This document shows, in pieces, positions 53,388 through 63,175 of a DNA stretch of 64,000 nucleotides (its first letter is position 1; each line of letters opens with the position of its first letter). Position numbers and translations under genes: made by a program. The notes under the pieces are model-generated. The model was not told the DNA's origin, did no database searches, and saw nothing but the letters and a program-made list of their open reading frames with translations. This DNA is from Oscillospiraceae bacterium (GTDB taxonomy: Bacteria; Bacillota; Clostridia; Oscillospirales; Oscillospiraceae): positions 1 through 64,000 of the forward strand of contig CACXAQ010000022.1 of assembly GCA_902765595.1 (NCBI GenBank). Reading direction: 5' to 3'.

Positions 53388-53800
53388 ATATCGACTCCAT
53401 CCAAAACGGCATCGTCATCGACCACATCACCGCCGGCAGGGGCATGAAGCTCTACGAGCTGCTGGAGCTGGAAAAGCTGGACTGCTCGGTGGCCATCATC
53501 AAGAACGTCCACAGCCAGAAGCAGGGCCGGAAGGACATCATCAAGATCGACGCGGACATCCCCGTGAACCTGGACGTGATCGGCTATGTGGACCCGGGCG
53601 TCACGGTGAACGTGATCCGGGACGGGGTGCTGGTGGAGAAAAAACGCATCGACATGCCCGAGACCCTCGTAAACGTCATCTTCTGCAAGAACCCCCGCTG
53701 CATCACCTCCTGCGAGCAGGAGCTGAAGCACATCTTCAAGCTCACCGACCGGAAGAACAAGGTCTACCGCTGTCTCTACTGCGAGACGAAAGCAAACTGA
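53384..53800 (+). CDS. pyrI: aspartate carbamoyltransferase, regulatory chain
   Basis: The product is 138 aa with GTG start at 53384 overlapping pyrB by four bases. The N-terminal nucleotide-binding domain ([21 protein letters not shown]) and C-terminal zinc domain (Cys residues in [14 protein letters not shown] and YRCLYCETK) are complete. It confers allosteric feedback control on PyrB. Last gene of the pyr operon. Confidence 0.95.
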   Translation: MNIDSIQNGIVIDHITAGRGMKLYELLELEKLDCSVAIIKNVHSQKQGRKDIIKIDADIPVNLDVIGYVDPGVTVNVIRDGVLVEKKRIDMPETLVNVIFCKNPRCITSCEQELKHIFKLTDRKNKVYRCLYCETKAN

Positions 53801-53819
53801 AGCCGACCGCAGGCAAGCC

Positions 53820-54100
53820 CCCAAGCTTGTCATTGCGAACCCGCCAATGGTGTAAGTTCGCCTTAGCCAAATCACAGATTTGGAGGCTCACTTAAGTGAC
53901 CGATGTCACTGGTGTGGCCCCCTTGCCTAAAGGGGGCTGTCACAGCGAAGCTGTGACTGGGGGATATTTCCCTCTGTCATTGCGAGCCAGTGCGCACACT
54001 GGCGCGGCAATCCGTCCTCTTCTCGCAGACGCCGGGAGAAAACGGATCCCTTCGCCCACGGCCAGTTTGAGAACTTGCCTCGGAATGACAAACTATGAGG
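53820..54100. repeat. G elements and an R1 half between pyr and gua/pur genes
   Basis: Partial G copies at 53827-53915 and 53978-54092 (TGTCATTGCGAGCCAGTGCG, stem CAGTGCGCACACTGG) flank a left R1 half at 53917-53968 with stem GTCACAGCGAAGCTGTGAC. No promoter was recognised confidently in this 370-base gap. Confidence 0.85.
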
Positions 54101-54172
54101 TTTTTCTATCCATTGGCCTCATTCCATTGCGTTTCCAACCTCGAACACAATAATTTACAGGAGATAAATGCC

Positions 54173-55681
54173 ATGGCCAAGATCATCAACGAACCCAGCC
54201 ATACTTTTAACGAGTATCTGCTCATTCCCGGCTACACCCCCATCACCTGCCGCTCCGAAAAGGTCTCCCTCCGCACCCCCCTGGTGAAGTTCCGCAAGGG
54301 GCAGGAGGAGCCCGCCATCTCCATGAACATCCCCATGGTCTCCGCCATCATGCAGTCCGTCTCCGGCGACCGGCTGGCCGTGGCTCTCGCCACCGAGGGC
54401 GGCGTCAGCTTCATCTACGGCTCCCAGTCCATCGAGGACGAGGCCGCCATGGTCCGCCGGGCCAAGAGCTACAAGGCGGGCTTTGTCCGCAGCGACTCCA
54501 ACCTGAGCCCGGACGCCACCCTGCAGGACGTGCTGGCCCTGAAGGCCCGCACCGGCCACAGCACCATCGCCGTCACCGCCGACGGCACCGCCGAGGGGCG
54601 GCTGGTGGGCGTGGTCACCAGCCGGGACTACCGGGTCACCCGCATGGAGCCGGACACCAAAGTCTCCAGCTTCATGACCCCCTTTGAAAAGCTCATCTGG
54701 GCCCCGGAGGGCACCACCCTCAAGGAGGCCAACGACATCATCTGGGACCACAAGCTCAACTCCCTCCCCATCCTCTCCGAGGACGGGCGCCTGTGCTACT
54801 TCGTCTTCCGCAAGGACTACGAGAGCCACAAGCAGAACCCCAACGAGCTGCTGGACGCCCACAAGCGCTACGTGGTGGGCGCCGGCATCAACACCCGGGA
54901 CTATGAAAAGCGCATCCCCGCCCTGCTGGAGGCGGGGGCCGACGTGCTGTGCATCGACTCCTCCGAGGGCTTTACCGACTGGCAGCGCTTCGTCCTCACC
55001 TGGGTCCGGGAGCACTACGGCGACCGGGTCAAGATCGGCGCGGGCAACGTGGTGGACGCGGCGGGCTTCCGCTTCCTCGCCGAGTGCGGGGCCGACTTTG
55101 TGAAGGTGGGCATCGGCGGCGGCTCCATCTGCATCACCCGGGAGACCAAGGGCATCGGCCGGGGCCAGGCCACGGCCCTCATCGACGTCTGCGCTGAGCG
55201 GGACCGCTATTTTGAGGAGACCGGCATCTACGTGCCCGTCTGCTCCGACGGCGGCATCGTCTACGACCACCACATCACCCTGGCCCTGGCCATGGGCGCG
55301 GACTTCGTGATGCTGGGCCGCTACTTCGCCCGCTTCGACGAGAGCCCCACCAACAAGGTCAACATCGGCGGCACCTACTACAAAGAGTATTGGGGCGAGG
55401 GCTCCGCCCGGGCCCGCAACTGGCAGCGCTACGACATGGGCGGCGACAAGAAGCTGAGCTTCGAGGAGGGCGTGGATTCCTACGTGCCCTACGCCGGCTC
55501 TCTCAAGGACAACGTGGCCCTGACCCTGAGCAAGGTGCGCCACGCCATGTGCAACTGCGGCTGCCTCACCATCCCGGAGTTCCAGGAGAAGGCGGTGCTG
55601 ACCCTGGTCTCCGCCACCACCATCGTGGAGGGCGGCGCCCACGACGTGATCCAGAAGGACACCTCCCCCGTCATCAAGTAA
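54173..55681 (+). CDS. guaB: IMP dehydrogenase
   Basis: The product is 502 aa, starting [20 protein letters not shown] at 54173 after GGAG. It oxidises IMP to XMP with NAD+. The TIM barrel is split by a CBS pair (about residues 100-215, with VTSRDYR and [19 protein letters not shown]). The catalytic Cys is in [12 protein letters not shown] near 320, followed by [29 protein letters not shown] and a flap with YKEYWGEGS. Slightly divergent from the classical GPGSICTTR loop (GGGSICITR). It directly precedes purE. Confidence 0.93.
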   Translation: MAKIINEPSHTFNEYLLIPGYTPITCRSEKVSLRTPLVKFRKGQEEPAISMNIPMVSAIMQSVSGDRLAVALATEGGVSFIYGSQSIEDEAAMVRRAKSYKAGFVRSDSNLSPDATLQDVLALKARTGHSTIAVTADGTAEGRLVGVVTSRDYRVTRMEPDTKVSSFMTPFEKLIWAPEGTTLKEANDIIWDHKLNSLPILSEDGRLCYFVFRKDYESHKQNPNELLDAHKRYVVGAGINTRDYEKRIPALLEAGADVLCIDSSEGFTDWQRFVLTWVREHYGDRVKIGAGNVVDAAGFRFLAECGADFVKVGIGGGSICITRETKGIGRGQATALIDVCAERDRYFEETGIYVPVCSDGGIVYDHHITLALAMGADFVMLGRYFARFDESPTNKVNIGGTYYKEYWGEGSARARNWQRYDMGGDKKLSFEEGVDSYVPYAGSLKDNVALTLSKVRHAMCNCGCLTIPEFQEKAVLTLVSATTIVEGGAHDVIQKDTSPVIK

Positions 55682-55703
55682 TCATGATCGGAGGGCAGCG
55701 AAG

Positions 55704-56192
55704 ATGAAAAAAGTCGGCATCGTCATGGGCAGCGACAGCGACCTGCCCGTGATCCAGAAGGCCACGGCGCTCCTGCGGGAGCTGGAGATCCCCTTTGAGG
55801 TCCACGTCTATTCCGCCCACCGCACGCCTCTCCAGGCCCACGATTTCGCCGCCTCCGCCCGGGAAAAGGGCTTCGGCGTGCTGATCGCGGCGGCGGGCAT
55901 GGCGGCCCACCTGGCGGGGGCCGTCGCCGCCAATACCACATTGCCGGTCATCGGCATCCCCTGCAAGGGTCCCGCTCTCGAGGGGCTGGACGCGCTTTTA
56001 AGCACCGTGCAGATGCCCTCGGGCATCCCGGTGGCCACGGTCGGGATAGGCGGCGGGGCCAACGCAGCCCTGCTCGCCGCCCAGATCCTGGCGGTGGAGG
56101 ACGCGGCTCTGGCCGAGCGTCTCGCCGCCAAGCGCGCCGCCGATACCGCCGCCGTCCTCCAGAAGGACGCCGGCATCGCCGAGAGACTGTAA
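55704..56192 (+). CDS. purE: N5-carboxyaminoimidazole ribonucleotide mutase (class I PurE)
   Basis: The product is 162 aa with GGAGGG upstream of ATG 55704. Signature [13 protein letters not shown] near 8-20, the active-site His in YSAHRTP near 45, and [16 protein letters not shown] near 70. The family moves carboxylate from N5 to C4 of the imidazole. No purK is seen in the window. Confidence 0.95.
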   Translation: MKKVGIVMGSDSDLPVIQKATALLRELEIPFEVHVYSAHRTPLQAHDFAASAREKGFGVLIAAAGMAAHLAGAVAANTTLPVIGIPCKGPALEGLDALLSTVQMPSGIPVATVGIGGGANAALLAAQILAVEDAALAERLAAKRAADTAAVLQKDAGIAERL

Positions 56193-56194
56193 AA

Positions 56195-56408
56195 ATGAAG
56201 CGCGGCTTCGCCGCATGAAGAAATGAAGCTTGCTTTGCTCCGGAAGGCCCCCTTGCCTAAAGGGGGCTGGCATCCGAGCGAAGTGAGGATGACTGGGGGA
56301 TTCCAAAACGAACATCTGCGCAGATCATATCCCCCCGGCGCTTCGCGCCACCCCCCTTTAGGCAAGGGGGGGCAATTCCCCATTCCGAATTCCGAATTCC
56401 GAATTCTA
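56195..56408. repeat. ATGAAG repeats, R1 pair and heptads between purE and purC
   Basis: 56195-56240 ATGAAG-type repeats; 56246-56378 an R1 head-to-head pair (stems catccgagcgaagtgaggatg and ggcgcttcgcgcc); 56380-56408 ATTCCGA heptads. Confidence 0.9.
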
Positions 56409-56428
56409 TATTGAAGGAGCCAAATATC

Positions 56429-57115
56429 ATGGAAAACAAACTCGTCTACACCGGCAAGACCAAAAACGTCTACGCGCTTCCCAACGGCAACTACCTGCTC
56501 AAATTCAAGGACGACTGCACCGGCAAGGACGGCGTGTTCGACCCGGGCGAGAACTCGGTGGGCCTGACCATCGAGGGCGTGGGCGACGTGAACCTGCGCA
56601 TGTCCATCTACTTCTTTGAGAAGATCAACGCCGCCGGCATCCGCACCCACTTCGTCAGCGCGGACCTGGAGAACACCACCATGGAGGTCCTGCCCGCCAA
56701 GGTCTTCGGCAAGGGCCTGGAGGTCATCTGCCGCCACAAGGCCGTGGGCTCCTTCATCCGCCGCTACGGCGACTACATCGAGTCCGGCGCGGACCTGCCC
56801 GCCTACGTGGAGATGACCTTCAAAAACGACGAGAAGGGCGACCCCCTGGTGACCAAGGACGGCCTGATCGTTCTCGGCGTCATGAGCGGCCAGCAGTATG
56901 ACGAGATCAAGGACATGACCCAGAAGATCACCCAGATCGTGGCCGACGAGATGGCCGCCCGGGGCATGGTCCTCTACGACATCAAGTTCGAGTACGGCTA
57001 CGACGCCGAGGGCAAGGTCATGCTCATCGACGAGATCGCCTCCGGCAACATGCGCGTGTACAAGGACGGACAGTACGTGGATCCCATGACCCTGTCCAAG
57101 CTGTTCTTCGCCTGA
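56429..57115 (+). CDS. purC: SAICAR synthetase
   Basis: The product is 228 aa, starting [17 protein letters not shown] at 56429 after AAGGAG. ATP-grasp-like fold: [11 protein letters not shown] (phosphate loop), [17 protein letters not shown] near 28, [17 protein letters not shown] near 97, and [14 protein letters not shown] near 195. It joins aspartate to CAIR. The stop overlaps the purF start (TGATG). Confidence 0.93.
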   Translation: MENKLVYTGKTKNVYALPNGNYLLKFKDDCTGKDGVFDPGENSVGLTIEGVGDVNLRMSIYFFEKINAAGIRTHFVSADLENTTMEVLPAKVFGKGLEVICRHKAVGSFIRRYGDYIESGADLPAYVEMTFKNDEKGDPLVTKDGLIVLGVMSGQQYDEIKDMTQKITQIVADEMAARGMVLYDIKFEYGYDAEGKVMLIDEIASGNMRVYKDGQYVDPMTLSKLFFA

Positions 57116-58539
57116 TGGGCGGTTTCTTCGGCGCGGTGTCTCACCGCGATATCGTGATGGACCTGTTTTTCGGCACGGACTATCACAGCCACCTGGGCAC
57201 CCGCAGCGCCGGCATGGCGGTGTGGAGCGCGGAGAAGGGCTGTGTCCGGGAGATCCACTCCATCGCCAACACCCCCTTCCGCACCCGCTTTGAAAAGGAC
57301 CTGCCGGACTTTGCCGGGAAGATCGGCATTGGCTGCATCAGCGATTCCGATCCCCAGCCCCTGCTGGTCCGCTCCCACCTGGGGCTCTACGCCATCACCA
57401 CCGTGGGCCAGATCAACAACGCCGAGCAGCTGGTGGCGGACTACTTTGCCGACCACGGCCACCAGTTCATGGCCATGGGCTCCGGCAAGGTGAACGCCAC
57501 GGAGCTGGTGGCGGCCCTCATCAACGAGAAGGAGGACCTGGCCTCCGGCATCCGCCACGCCCAGGAGCGCATCGACGGCTCCATGACGGTGCTGCTCATG
57601 ACCGAGGACGGGGCCATCATCGCCGCCCGGGACCGCTTCGGCCGTCTCCCGGTCCATGTGGGGAAGGACAAGGACGGCTACTGCGTGTCCTTTGAATCCT
57701 TCGCCTACCAGAAGCTGGGCTACCGCAACGAATACGAGCTGGGCCCCGGGGAGATCCTGCGCATCACGGCGGAGGGCCGGGAGACCCTGCAGCCCGCCGG
57801 GAAGGACATGAAGATCTGCGCCTTCCTCTGGACCTACTACGGCTACCCCAATTCCAACTACGAGGGGGTCAACGTGGAGGTCATGCGCTGCCGCAACGGG
57901 GAGATCATGGCCCGGGAGGAAGCTGCCCGGGGCACGGTGCCCGACGTGGACTGCGTGGCCGGCGTGCCGGACTCCGGCGTGCCCCACGCCATCGGCTACG
58001 CCAACCAAAGCGGTATGCCCTTTGCCCGGCCCTTTGTGAAATACACCCCCACCTGGCCCCGCTCCTTCATGCCCTCCAACCAGGCCATGCGGGATCAGGT
58101 GGCCAAGATGAAGCAGATCCCGGTGCCGGAGCTGATCGAGGGGCGCAAGCTCCTCTTCGTGGACGACTCCATCGTCCGCGGCACCCAGCTCCAGAGCACG
58201 GTGGACTTCCTCTATGAGTCCGGCGCGGCCGAAGTGCACATGCGCTCGGCCTGCCCGCCCATCATGTACGCCTGCAAGTATCTGAACTTCTCCCGCAACA
58301 ATTCCGACATGGACCTGCTTGCCCGCCGGGTGGTGAACGAGCTGGAGGGGGAGGAGGGCCTCCGGCACCTGGACGAGTACGCCGACGCCGGGACGGAGCG
58401 GGGCAAGTGCCTGCTCCAGGCCATCTGCAAGAAGCTGGGCTTCGACTCCCTGGGCTATCAGTCCCTGGAGGGGCTGCTGGAGGCCATCGGCATCGACCGG
58501 GACAAGGTCTGCACCTACTGCTGGACCGGCAAAGAATAG
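57115..58539 (+). CDS. purF: amidophosphoribosyltransferase-like protein lacking the N-terminal Cys nucleophile
   Basis: The product is 474 aa. The N-terminal Ntn-hydrolase domain begins [10 protein letters not shown] where active glutaminases have a terminal Cys (Cys-Gly-x-Phe-Gly); here Gly takes its place. HSHLGTRSAGMAVW aligns with the HRGQESAGI region. The usual RYSTTG loop is replaced. The PRTase domain is intact, with PRPP loop LLFVDDSIVRGT near 345, and C-terminal Cys-rich MYACKYLNFS. The start overlaps the purC stop, so no upstream extension exists. Either it uses free ammonia or a partner glutaminase, or another PurF exists elsewhere. Confidence 0.85.
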   Translation: MGGFFGAVSHRDIVMDLFFGTDYHSHLGTRSAGMAVWSAEKGCVREIHSIANTPFRTRFEKDLPDFAGKIGIGCISDSDPQPLLVRSHLGLYAITTVGQINNAEQLVADYFADHGHQFMAMGSGKVNATELVAALINEKEDLASGIRHAQERIDGSMTVLLMTEDGAIIAARDRFGRLPVHVGKDKDGYCVSFESFAYQKLGYRNEYELGPGEILRITAEGRETLQPAGKDMKICAFLWTYYGYPNSNYEGVNVEVMRCRNGEIMAREEAARGTVPDVDCVAGVPDSGVPHAIGYANQSGMPFARPFVKYTPTWPRSFMPSNQAMRDQVAKMKQIPVPELIEGRKLLFVDDSIVRGTQLQSTVDFLYESGAAEVHMRSACPPIMYACKYLNFSRNNSDMDLLARRVVNELEGEEGLRHLDEYADAGTERGKCLLQAICKKLGFDSLGYQSLEGLLEAIGIDRDKVCTYCWTGKE

Positions 58540-58559
58540 CAAATGCGAAACCCGTTTCG

Positions 58560-58965
58560 CAGCCTGTCATTCCGAGGGACAATCCGTTCTCCCAAAGGCC
58601 CCCTTGCCTAAAGGGCCTTGGGTCTGTCAGCCGCAAGGCTGACTGGGGGATATGATCTTCCGATTCCTCTTTGGCCCCCTTGCCTAAAGGGGGCTGGCAG
58701 CCGCAAGGCTGACTGGGGAATATGATCTTCCGATTCCTCTTTGGCCCCCTTGCCTAAAGGGGGCTGTCAGCCGCAAGGCTGACCGGGGGATTCAAAAGCC
58801 ACTGTCCGCGCTGATCATATCCCCCCGCCCCAGTTTGCGAACTGGGGCACCCCCCTCTAGGCGAGGGGGGCTAAGAAGGACCGAGCGATCCCGACCTCGC
58901 GAACCGTAGGGGCGGCCCTGAAGGACCAGCTTTGCGTCTCTATCAGCCGCCCGCCCTTCCCCCCA
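58560..58965. repeat. G fragment, three tandem R1 left halves with one right half, D half
   Basis: Left R1 halves lie at 58598, 58674 and 58747, each with stem GTCAGCCGCAAGGCTGAC or GGCAGCCGCAAGGCTGAC, joined by the spacer TCTTCCGATTCCTCTTTGG. One right half is at 58819-58873 with stem GCCCCAGTTTGCGAACTGGGGC. A partial D unit is at 58904-58953. This is the same array plan as at 19845-20309. Confidence 0.9.
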
Positions 58966-59002
58966 ATCCGTACAGAACAATCATTCAGAGGATGGTATCA
59001 CT

Positions 59003-60040
59003 ATGGAAAACTCCCATTCCGCCTCCTACGCCGCGGCCGGCGTGAACATCGAGGCCGGCTACGAGGGCGTGCGGCTCATGAAAAAGCATGTGGAGCGCAC
59101 CTTCATCCCCGGGGTCGTGTCCGACCTGGGGGGCTTCGGCGGCCTCTTCGCCCCCGATCTCGCGGGCATGCGGGAACCCATCCTGGTCTCCGGCACCGAC
59201 GGCGTGGGCACCAAGCAGCGCATCGCCCAGCTGATGGACCGGCACGACACCGTGGGCATCGACTGCGTGGCCATGTGCGTCAACGACATCATCTGCTGCG
59301 GGGCAAAGCCCCTGTTTTTCCTGGACTACATCGCCATCGGCCGGAACGACCCCCAGAAGGTGGCGAGCCTGGTCGCCGGCGTGGCCGAGGGCTGCGTCCG
59401 CGCCGGCTGCGCCCTCATCGGCGGCGAGACCGCCGAGCACCCCGGCACCATGCAGCCGGAGGACTACGACCTGGCGGGCTTTTCCGTGGGGATCGTGGAC
59501 AAGGCGAAGATCCTGGACCCCAGGGCCGTGCGCCCCGGGGACGTGCTCCTGGCCCTGCCCTCCAGCGGCGTCCACTCCAACGGCTACTCCCTGGTGCGCA
59601 AGGTCTTCGACGTGGAGCACGCGAACCTGGGCCGCACAGTCCCCGAGCTGGGGCAGACCCTGGGGGACGCCCTGCTGACGCCCACCTGCATCTACGTCAA
59701 GCCCGTGCTGGCGGCTCTGGAGGCCGCCGAAGTCCACGGCCTCAGCCACATCACCGGCGGCGGCTTTTATGAAAACATCCCCCGCTCCCTGCCCCAGGGC
59801 CTCTGCGCGAAGATCGAAAAGGCCGCCGTCCGCGTGCCGCCCATCTTCCGCCTGATCGAAAGCCTTGGCAAGATCCCCCAGCGGGACATGTTCAACACCT
59901 TCAACATGGGCGTGGGCATGAGCATGTGCGTCTCCCCCGACAGCGCCGACAAGGCCCTGGCCGCCCTCCGCGCCGCGGGGGTGGAGGCCTACGTCATGGG
60001 TGAGATCGTCCCGGGCGACGAGAGGATCTGCCTGTGCTGA
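59003..60040 (+). CDS. purM: phosphoribosylformylglycinamidine cyclo-ligase (AIR synthetase)
   Basis: The product is 345 aa. Start has GAGGATGG upstream. Family marks: YAAAGVNIEAGYEGVRLMK near 10, VSGTDGVGTKQR near 62, DCVAMCVNDIICCGAKPLFFLDY near 88, GGETAEHPGTM near 139, SSGVHSNGYSLVR near 186 and MFNTFNMGVGM near 298. It forms the imidazole ring. It overlaps the next gene by seven bases. Confidence 0.95.
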   Translation: MENSHSASYAAAGVNIEAGYEGVRLMKKHVERTFIPGVVSDLGGFGGLFAPDLAGMREPILVSGTDGVGTKQRIAQLMDRHDTVGIDCVAMCVNDIICCGAKPLFFLDYIAIGRNDPQKVASLVAGVAEGCVRAGCALIGGETAEHPGTMQPEDYDLAGFSVGIVDKAKILDPRAVRPGDVLLALPSSGVHSNGYSLVRKVFDVEHANLGRTVPELGQTLGDALLTPTCIYVKPVLAALEAAEVHGLSHITGGGFYENIPRSLPQGLCAKIEKAAVRVPPIFRLIESLGKIPQRDMFNTFNMGVGMSMCVSPDSADKALAALRAAGVEAYVMGEIVPGDERICLC

Positions 60041-60648
60041 GGCGGGATCTGATCGACGGGGTGCTGGCGGGCTGCCTGGTCTCCTTCGGGGGCACGGTGC
60101 TGCTCTCCTGCGACAACCGCTATCTGGGGGCGCTGCTGTTTTGCATCGCGCTGCTGGCCATCTGCTGGTTCGGCTTCAACCTCTATACCGGCAAGGTGGG
60201 CTTCCTGGCGGCGGACCACAGCGGCAGGAGCCTGGCCACCGCCTTTGTGGGCCTCGCGGGGAACTTCCTGGGGACGCTGTTGATGGGCTTTCTCGTGGCC
60301 CTGGCCCTGCCCGCTCTGCGGGAGGCGGCCCTGGCCGCCTGCGACAGGCGCCTGACCCAGCTGCCCCTGCAGACCCTGCTGCGGGGCTTCGGCTGCGGGG
60401 TGCTGATGTACATCGCCGTGTGGACCTTCCGGGAGAAGAAGACCATCGTTGGCATCCTCTTCTGCATCCCGGTGTTCGTGCTCTCCGGCTTTGAGCACTC
60501 CATCGCGGACATGTTCTATTTCTCCCTGGCCGGAACGGTCTTCCGCCCCGCCGCCCTGCTGTTTCTGCTGCTGGTGGTGCTGGGCAACAGCCTGGGCGGC
60601 CTGTTCATCCCGCTGCTGCAGCTTCTGCGCGGAAAGGAGCAAGCATGA
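60034..60648 (+). CDS. formate/nitrite transporter-family membrane protein
   Basis: The product is 204 aa, shorter than FocA (about 280). It has about six hydrophobic segments and FNT-type signatures: NLYTGKVGFLA near 50 (compare the LYTGN/TGKVG loop), AGNFLGTLLMGFLVA near 75, RGFGCGVLMYIAVW near 118 and GFEHSIADMFYFSLAG near 150, the GFEHS/N-A-M-F signature of formate channels. It is locked into the pur operon by overlaps with purM and purN. Formate is the one-carbon source for 10-formyl-THF used by PurN and AICAR transformylase, so a formate channel role is plausible; this is inference. Confidence 0.72.
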   Translation: MLRRDLIDGVLAGCLVSFGGTVLLSCDNRYLGALLFCIALLAICWFGFNLYTGKVGFLAADHSGRSLATAFVGLAGNFLGTLLMGFLVALALPALREAALAACDRRLTQLPLQTLLRGFGCGVLMYIAVWTFREKKTIVGILFCIPVFVLSGFEHSIADMFYFSLAGTVFRPAALLFLLLVVLGNSLGGLFIPLLQLLRGKEQA

Positions 60649-61265
60649 ACAAAACCCGCATCGCCGTGCTGGTCTCCGGCGGCGGCACCAATCTCCAGGC
60701 CCTGCTGGACGCGGAGGCACGGGGCGAGCTCAATAGCGGCGAGATCGTCCTGGTCGTCTCCAACAAGCCGGGGGCCTACGCCCTCACCCGGGCCGAAAGC
60801 GCCGGGGTGGAGGCCCTGACCCTGACCCGCACCGCCTGCGGCGGGCAGGCGGGCTTTGAAGCGGCCCTCCAGACCGCCCTGGAGGCGCGCGGGATCGAGC
60901 TCATTATCCTGGCGGGCTTCCTCAGCATTCTCAGCGAGGACTTCACCCGCCGCTGGCCCGAGCGGATCCTGAACGTCCACCCCTCCCTGATCCCCTCCTT
61001 CTGCGGGCAGGGCTATTACGGGCTCCGGGTCCATGAGGCCGCCCTGCAGCGGGGCGTGCAATACACCGGGGCCACCGTCCATTTTGTCAACGAGATCCCC
61101 GACGGCGGCAGGATCCTGCTGCAAAAGCCCGTGGCCGTGGAGCCGGGCGACACCCCCGAAACCCTGCAGCGCCGGGTCATGGAGCAGGCCGAGTGGATCC
61201 TTCTCCCCCGGGCCGCCCAGCTGGTCTCCCGCCGGATCCAACAAGAAAAGGAGCGAGAAACATGA
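60645..61265 (+). CDS. purN: phosphoribosylglycinamide formyltransferase
   Basis: The product is 206 aa with AAAGGAG before ATG 60645. VLVSGGGTNLQALLDAE near 9-25 is the phosphate loop. The catalytic Asn-His is in ILNVHPSLIPSF near 106-108 and the Asp is in NEIPDGGRILLQ near 145. It uses 10-formyl-THF. Overlaps the next gene by four bases. Confidence 0.95.
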   Translation: MNKTRIAVLVSGGGTNLQALLDAEARGELNSGEIVLVVSNKPGAYALTRAESAGVEALTLTRTACGGQAGFEAALQTALEARGIELIILAGFLSILSEDFTRRWPERILNVHPSLIPSFCGQGYYGLRVHEAALQRGVQYTGATVHFVNEIPDGGRILLQKPVAVEPGDTPETLQRRVMEQAEWILLPRAAQLVSRRIQQEKERET

Positions 61266-61894
61266 CGGATTTTCTGGAATTTCTGAGAAACAACGCCTAT
61301 CCCGGCCGCGGCATCGCCGTGGGCAAAAACCGGGTCTACTACTTCATCATGGGCCGCAGCGAAAACAGCCGCAACCGGATCTTCTCCCTGACGGAGGACG
61401 GCATCCGCACCGAGGCCTTCGACCCCTCCAAGCTCACCGACCCCAGCCTCATCATCTACCATCCCGTGCGCCGGATGGGCGGGGATCTGATCGTCACCAA
61501 CGGCGACCAGACCGACACCATCCGGGACCTGGGGGACTTCCGCGCCGCTCTCGCCACCCGGGAGTATGAGCCGGACGGCCCCAACTGGACCCCCCGCATC
61601 TCCGCCATCTGCCATCCCGACGGCAGCTTTGAGCTCTCGATCCTCAAGCACCAGGACGGCCGCTGCCTCCGCTGCTTCTACAGCTACGAGGGCTGCGACG
61701 AGGGCATGGGCTACTTCATCAGCACCTATCAGGGGGACGGCAGCCCCCTGCCCAGCTTCACCGGCGAGCCCATCCCCATCACCATGCCGGAACCGGAGGA
61801 GGTCTGGGAAGCGCTCAATCAGGACAACAAGGTCTCTCTCTACACCAACGTCAGCGGCGAAGTCAGACTTTTCAATAAACATCTGGGGGACTGA
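61262..61894 (+). CDS. purO: IMP cyclohydrolase, PurO-type
   Basis: The product is 210 aa. Start ATG 61262 overlaps the purN stop (ATGA). The N-terminal NNAYPGRGIAVGKNRVYYFIMGRSENSRNRIFSL-type order is characteristic of the IMP_cyclohyd (PurO) family, followed by DPSLIIYHPVRRM and GDLIVTNGDQTDTI. This family closes FAICAR to IMP in archaea and some Firmicutes in place of the PurH N-terminal domain. The stand-alone AICAR transformylase next to it completes the split pair. Confidence 0.88.
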   Translation: MTDFLEFLRNNAYPGRGIAVGKNRVYYFIMGRSENSRNRIFSLTEDGIRTEAFDPSKLTDPSLIIYHPVRRMGGDLIVTNGDQTDTIRDLGDFRAALATREYEPDGPNWTPRISAICHPDGSFELSILKHQDGRCLRCFYSYEGCDEGMGYFISTYQGDGSPLPSFTGEPIPITMPEPEEVWEALNQDNKVSLYTNVSGEVRLFNKHLGD

Positions 61895-61904
61895 CGGATT
61901 GACC

Positions 61905-61960
61905 CCCGGATGTCATTGCGAGCCAGTGACCGATGTCACTGGCGTGGCGATCCGTTATTC
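61905..61960. repeat. partial G element
   Basis: TGTCATTGCGAGCCAGTG, stem CAGTGACCGATGTCACTGG, GCGATCCGTT; it sits between purO and the AICAR transformylase gene. Confidence 0.85.
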
Positions 61961-61992
61961 CCACAACAAACGAGAAACGGAGATGAATTCCC

Positions 61993-63171
61993 ATGACTGA
62001 ACTGGAACTGAAATACGGCTGCAATCCCAATCAAAAGCCCGCCCGCATCCTGATGAAGGACGGCCGGGGCCTGCCCGTGACGGTGCTCAACGGCCGCCCG
62101 GGCTACATCAACTTTCTGGACGCGCTGAACTCCTGGCAGCTGGTCAAGGAGCTGCAGGCGGCCACGGGTCTGCCCGCCGCCGCCTCCTTCAAGCACGTCT
62201 CCCCCGCCGGGGCCGCCGTGGGCCTGCCCCTGACCGAGACGGACCGGAAGATCTACTTCGTGAAGGAGGGCGCGCCCCTCTCCCCCATCGCCTGCGCCTA
62301 CATCCGGGCCCGCGGGGCCGACCGGCTCTGCTCCTACGGGGACTGGGCCGCGCTGAGCGAGATCTGCGACGCGGCCACCGCCGAATATCTGAAGGACGAG
62401 GTGTCCGACGGCATCATCGCCCCGGGCTACACCGAGGAGGCTCTGGCCATCCTCAGGACCAAAAAGAAGGGCAGCTACAACGTGGTCCAGATCGACCCGG
62501 ACTACGTCCCCGATCCCCGGGAGCAGAAGGACGTCTTCGGCGTCACCTTCGAGCAGGGCCGAAACGAGTTCAAGATCGACGAGAGTTTGCTCCAGAACAT
62601 CGTGACGAAGAACAAGCACCTGCCCCACCAGGCCAAGATCGACATGATCGTGGCCCTCATCACCCTCAAGTACACCCAGTCCAACTCCGTCTGCTACGTG
62701 AAGGACGGCCAGGCCATCGGCGTGGGCGCCGGCCAGCAGAGCCGCATCCACTGCACCCGTCTGGCCGGTCAGAAGGCGGACAACTGGTATCTCCGCCAGC
62801 ACCCCAAGGTGCTGGGGCTGCAGTTCGTGGAGGGCATCCGCCGTCCGGACCGGGACAACGCCATCGACGTCTACACCTCCGACGAGTATGAGGACCTGCT
62901 GCGGGACGGCGAATGGCAGCGGGTGTTCGCCGTGAAGCCGGAGCCCCTCACCGCCGCGGAAAAGAAGGCCTGGATCGCCACCCAGTCCGGCGTCACCTGC
63001 GGGTCCGACGCCTTCTTCCCCTTCGGGGACAATGTGGAGCGGGCCAGGAAATCGGGCGTGCAGTACATCGCGGAGCCCGGCGGCTCCATCCGGGACGACC
63101 ACGTGATCGCCACCGCCGACCGCTATGACATGGTCATGGCCTTCACCGGCATGCGCCTGTTCCACCACTGA
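61993..63171 (+). CDS. purH: AICAR transformylase (stand-alone PurH C-terminal type)
   Basis: The product is 392 aa and lacks the IMP-cyclohydrolase (MGS-like) domain of normal PurH (about 510 aa). The transformylase marks are LKYGCNPNQKPA at 6-17, ASFKHVSPAGAAVG near 65 (Lys-His catalytic pair), KYTQSNSVCYVKDGQAIGVGAGQQSRIHCTRLA near 225-257, and DAFFPFGDNV near 338. It formylates AICAR with 10-formyl-THF. It is followed by a repeat block and purD. Confidence 0.93.
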   Translation: MTELELKYGCNPNQKPARILMKDGRGLPVTVLNGRPGYINFLDALNSWQLVKELQAATGLPAAASFKHVSPAGAAVGLPLTETDRKIYFVKEGAPLSPIACAYIRARGADRLCSYGDWAALSEICDAATAEYLKDEVSDGIIAPGYTEEALAILRTKKKGSYNVVQIDPDYVPDPREQKDVFGVTFEQGRNEFKIDESLLQNIVTKNKHLPHQAKIDMIVALITLKYTQSNSVCYVKDGQAIGVGAGQQSRIHCTRLAGQKADNWYLRQHPKVLGLQFVEGIRRPDRDNAIDVYTSDEYEDLLRDGEWQRVFAVKPEPLTAAEKKAWIATQSGVTCGSDAFFPFGDNVERARKSGVQYIAEPGGSIRDDHVIATADRYDMVMAFTGMRLFHH

Positions 63172-63175
63172 GTCT

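Noticed and set aside
58597..58873. Riboswitch between purF and purM
   Set aside because: The structure is fully explained by R1 repeats found at unrelated places; no purine or glycine riboswitch core was seen.
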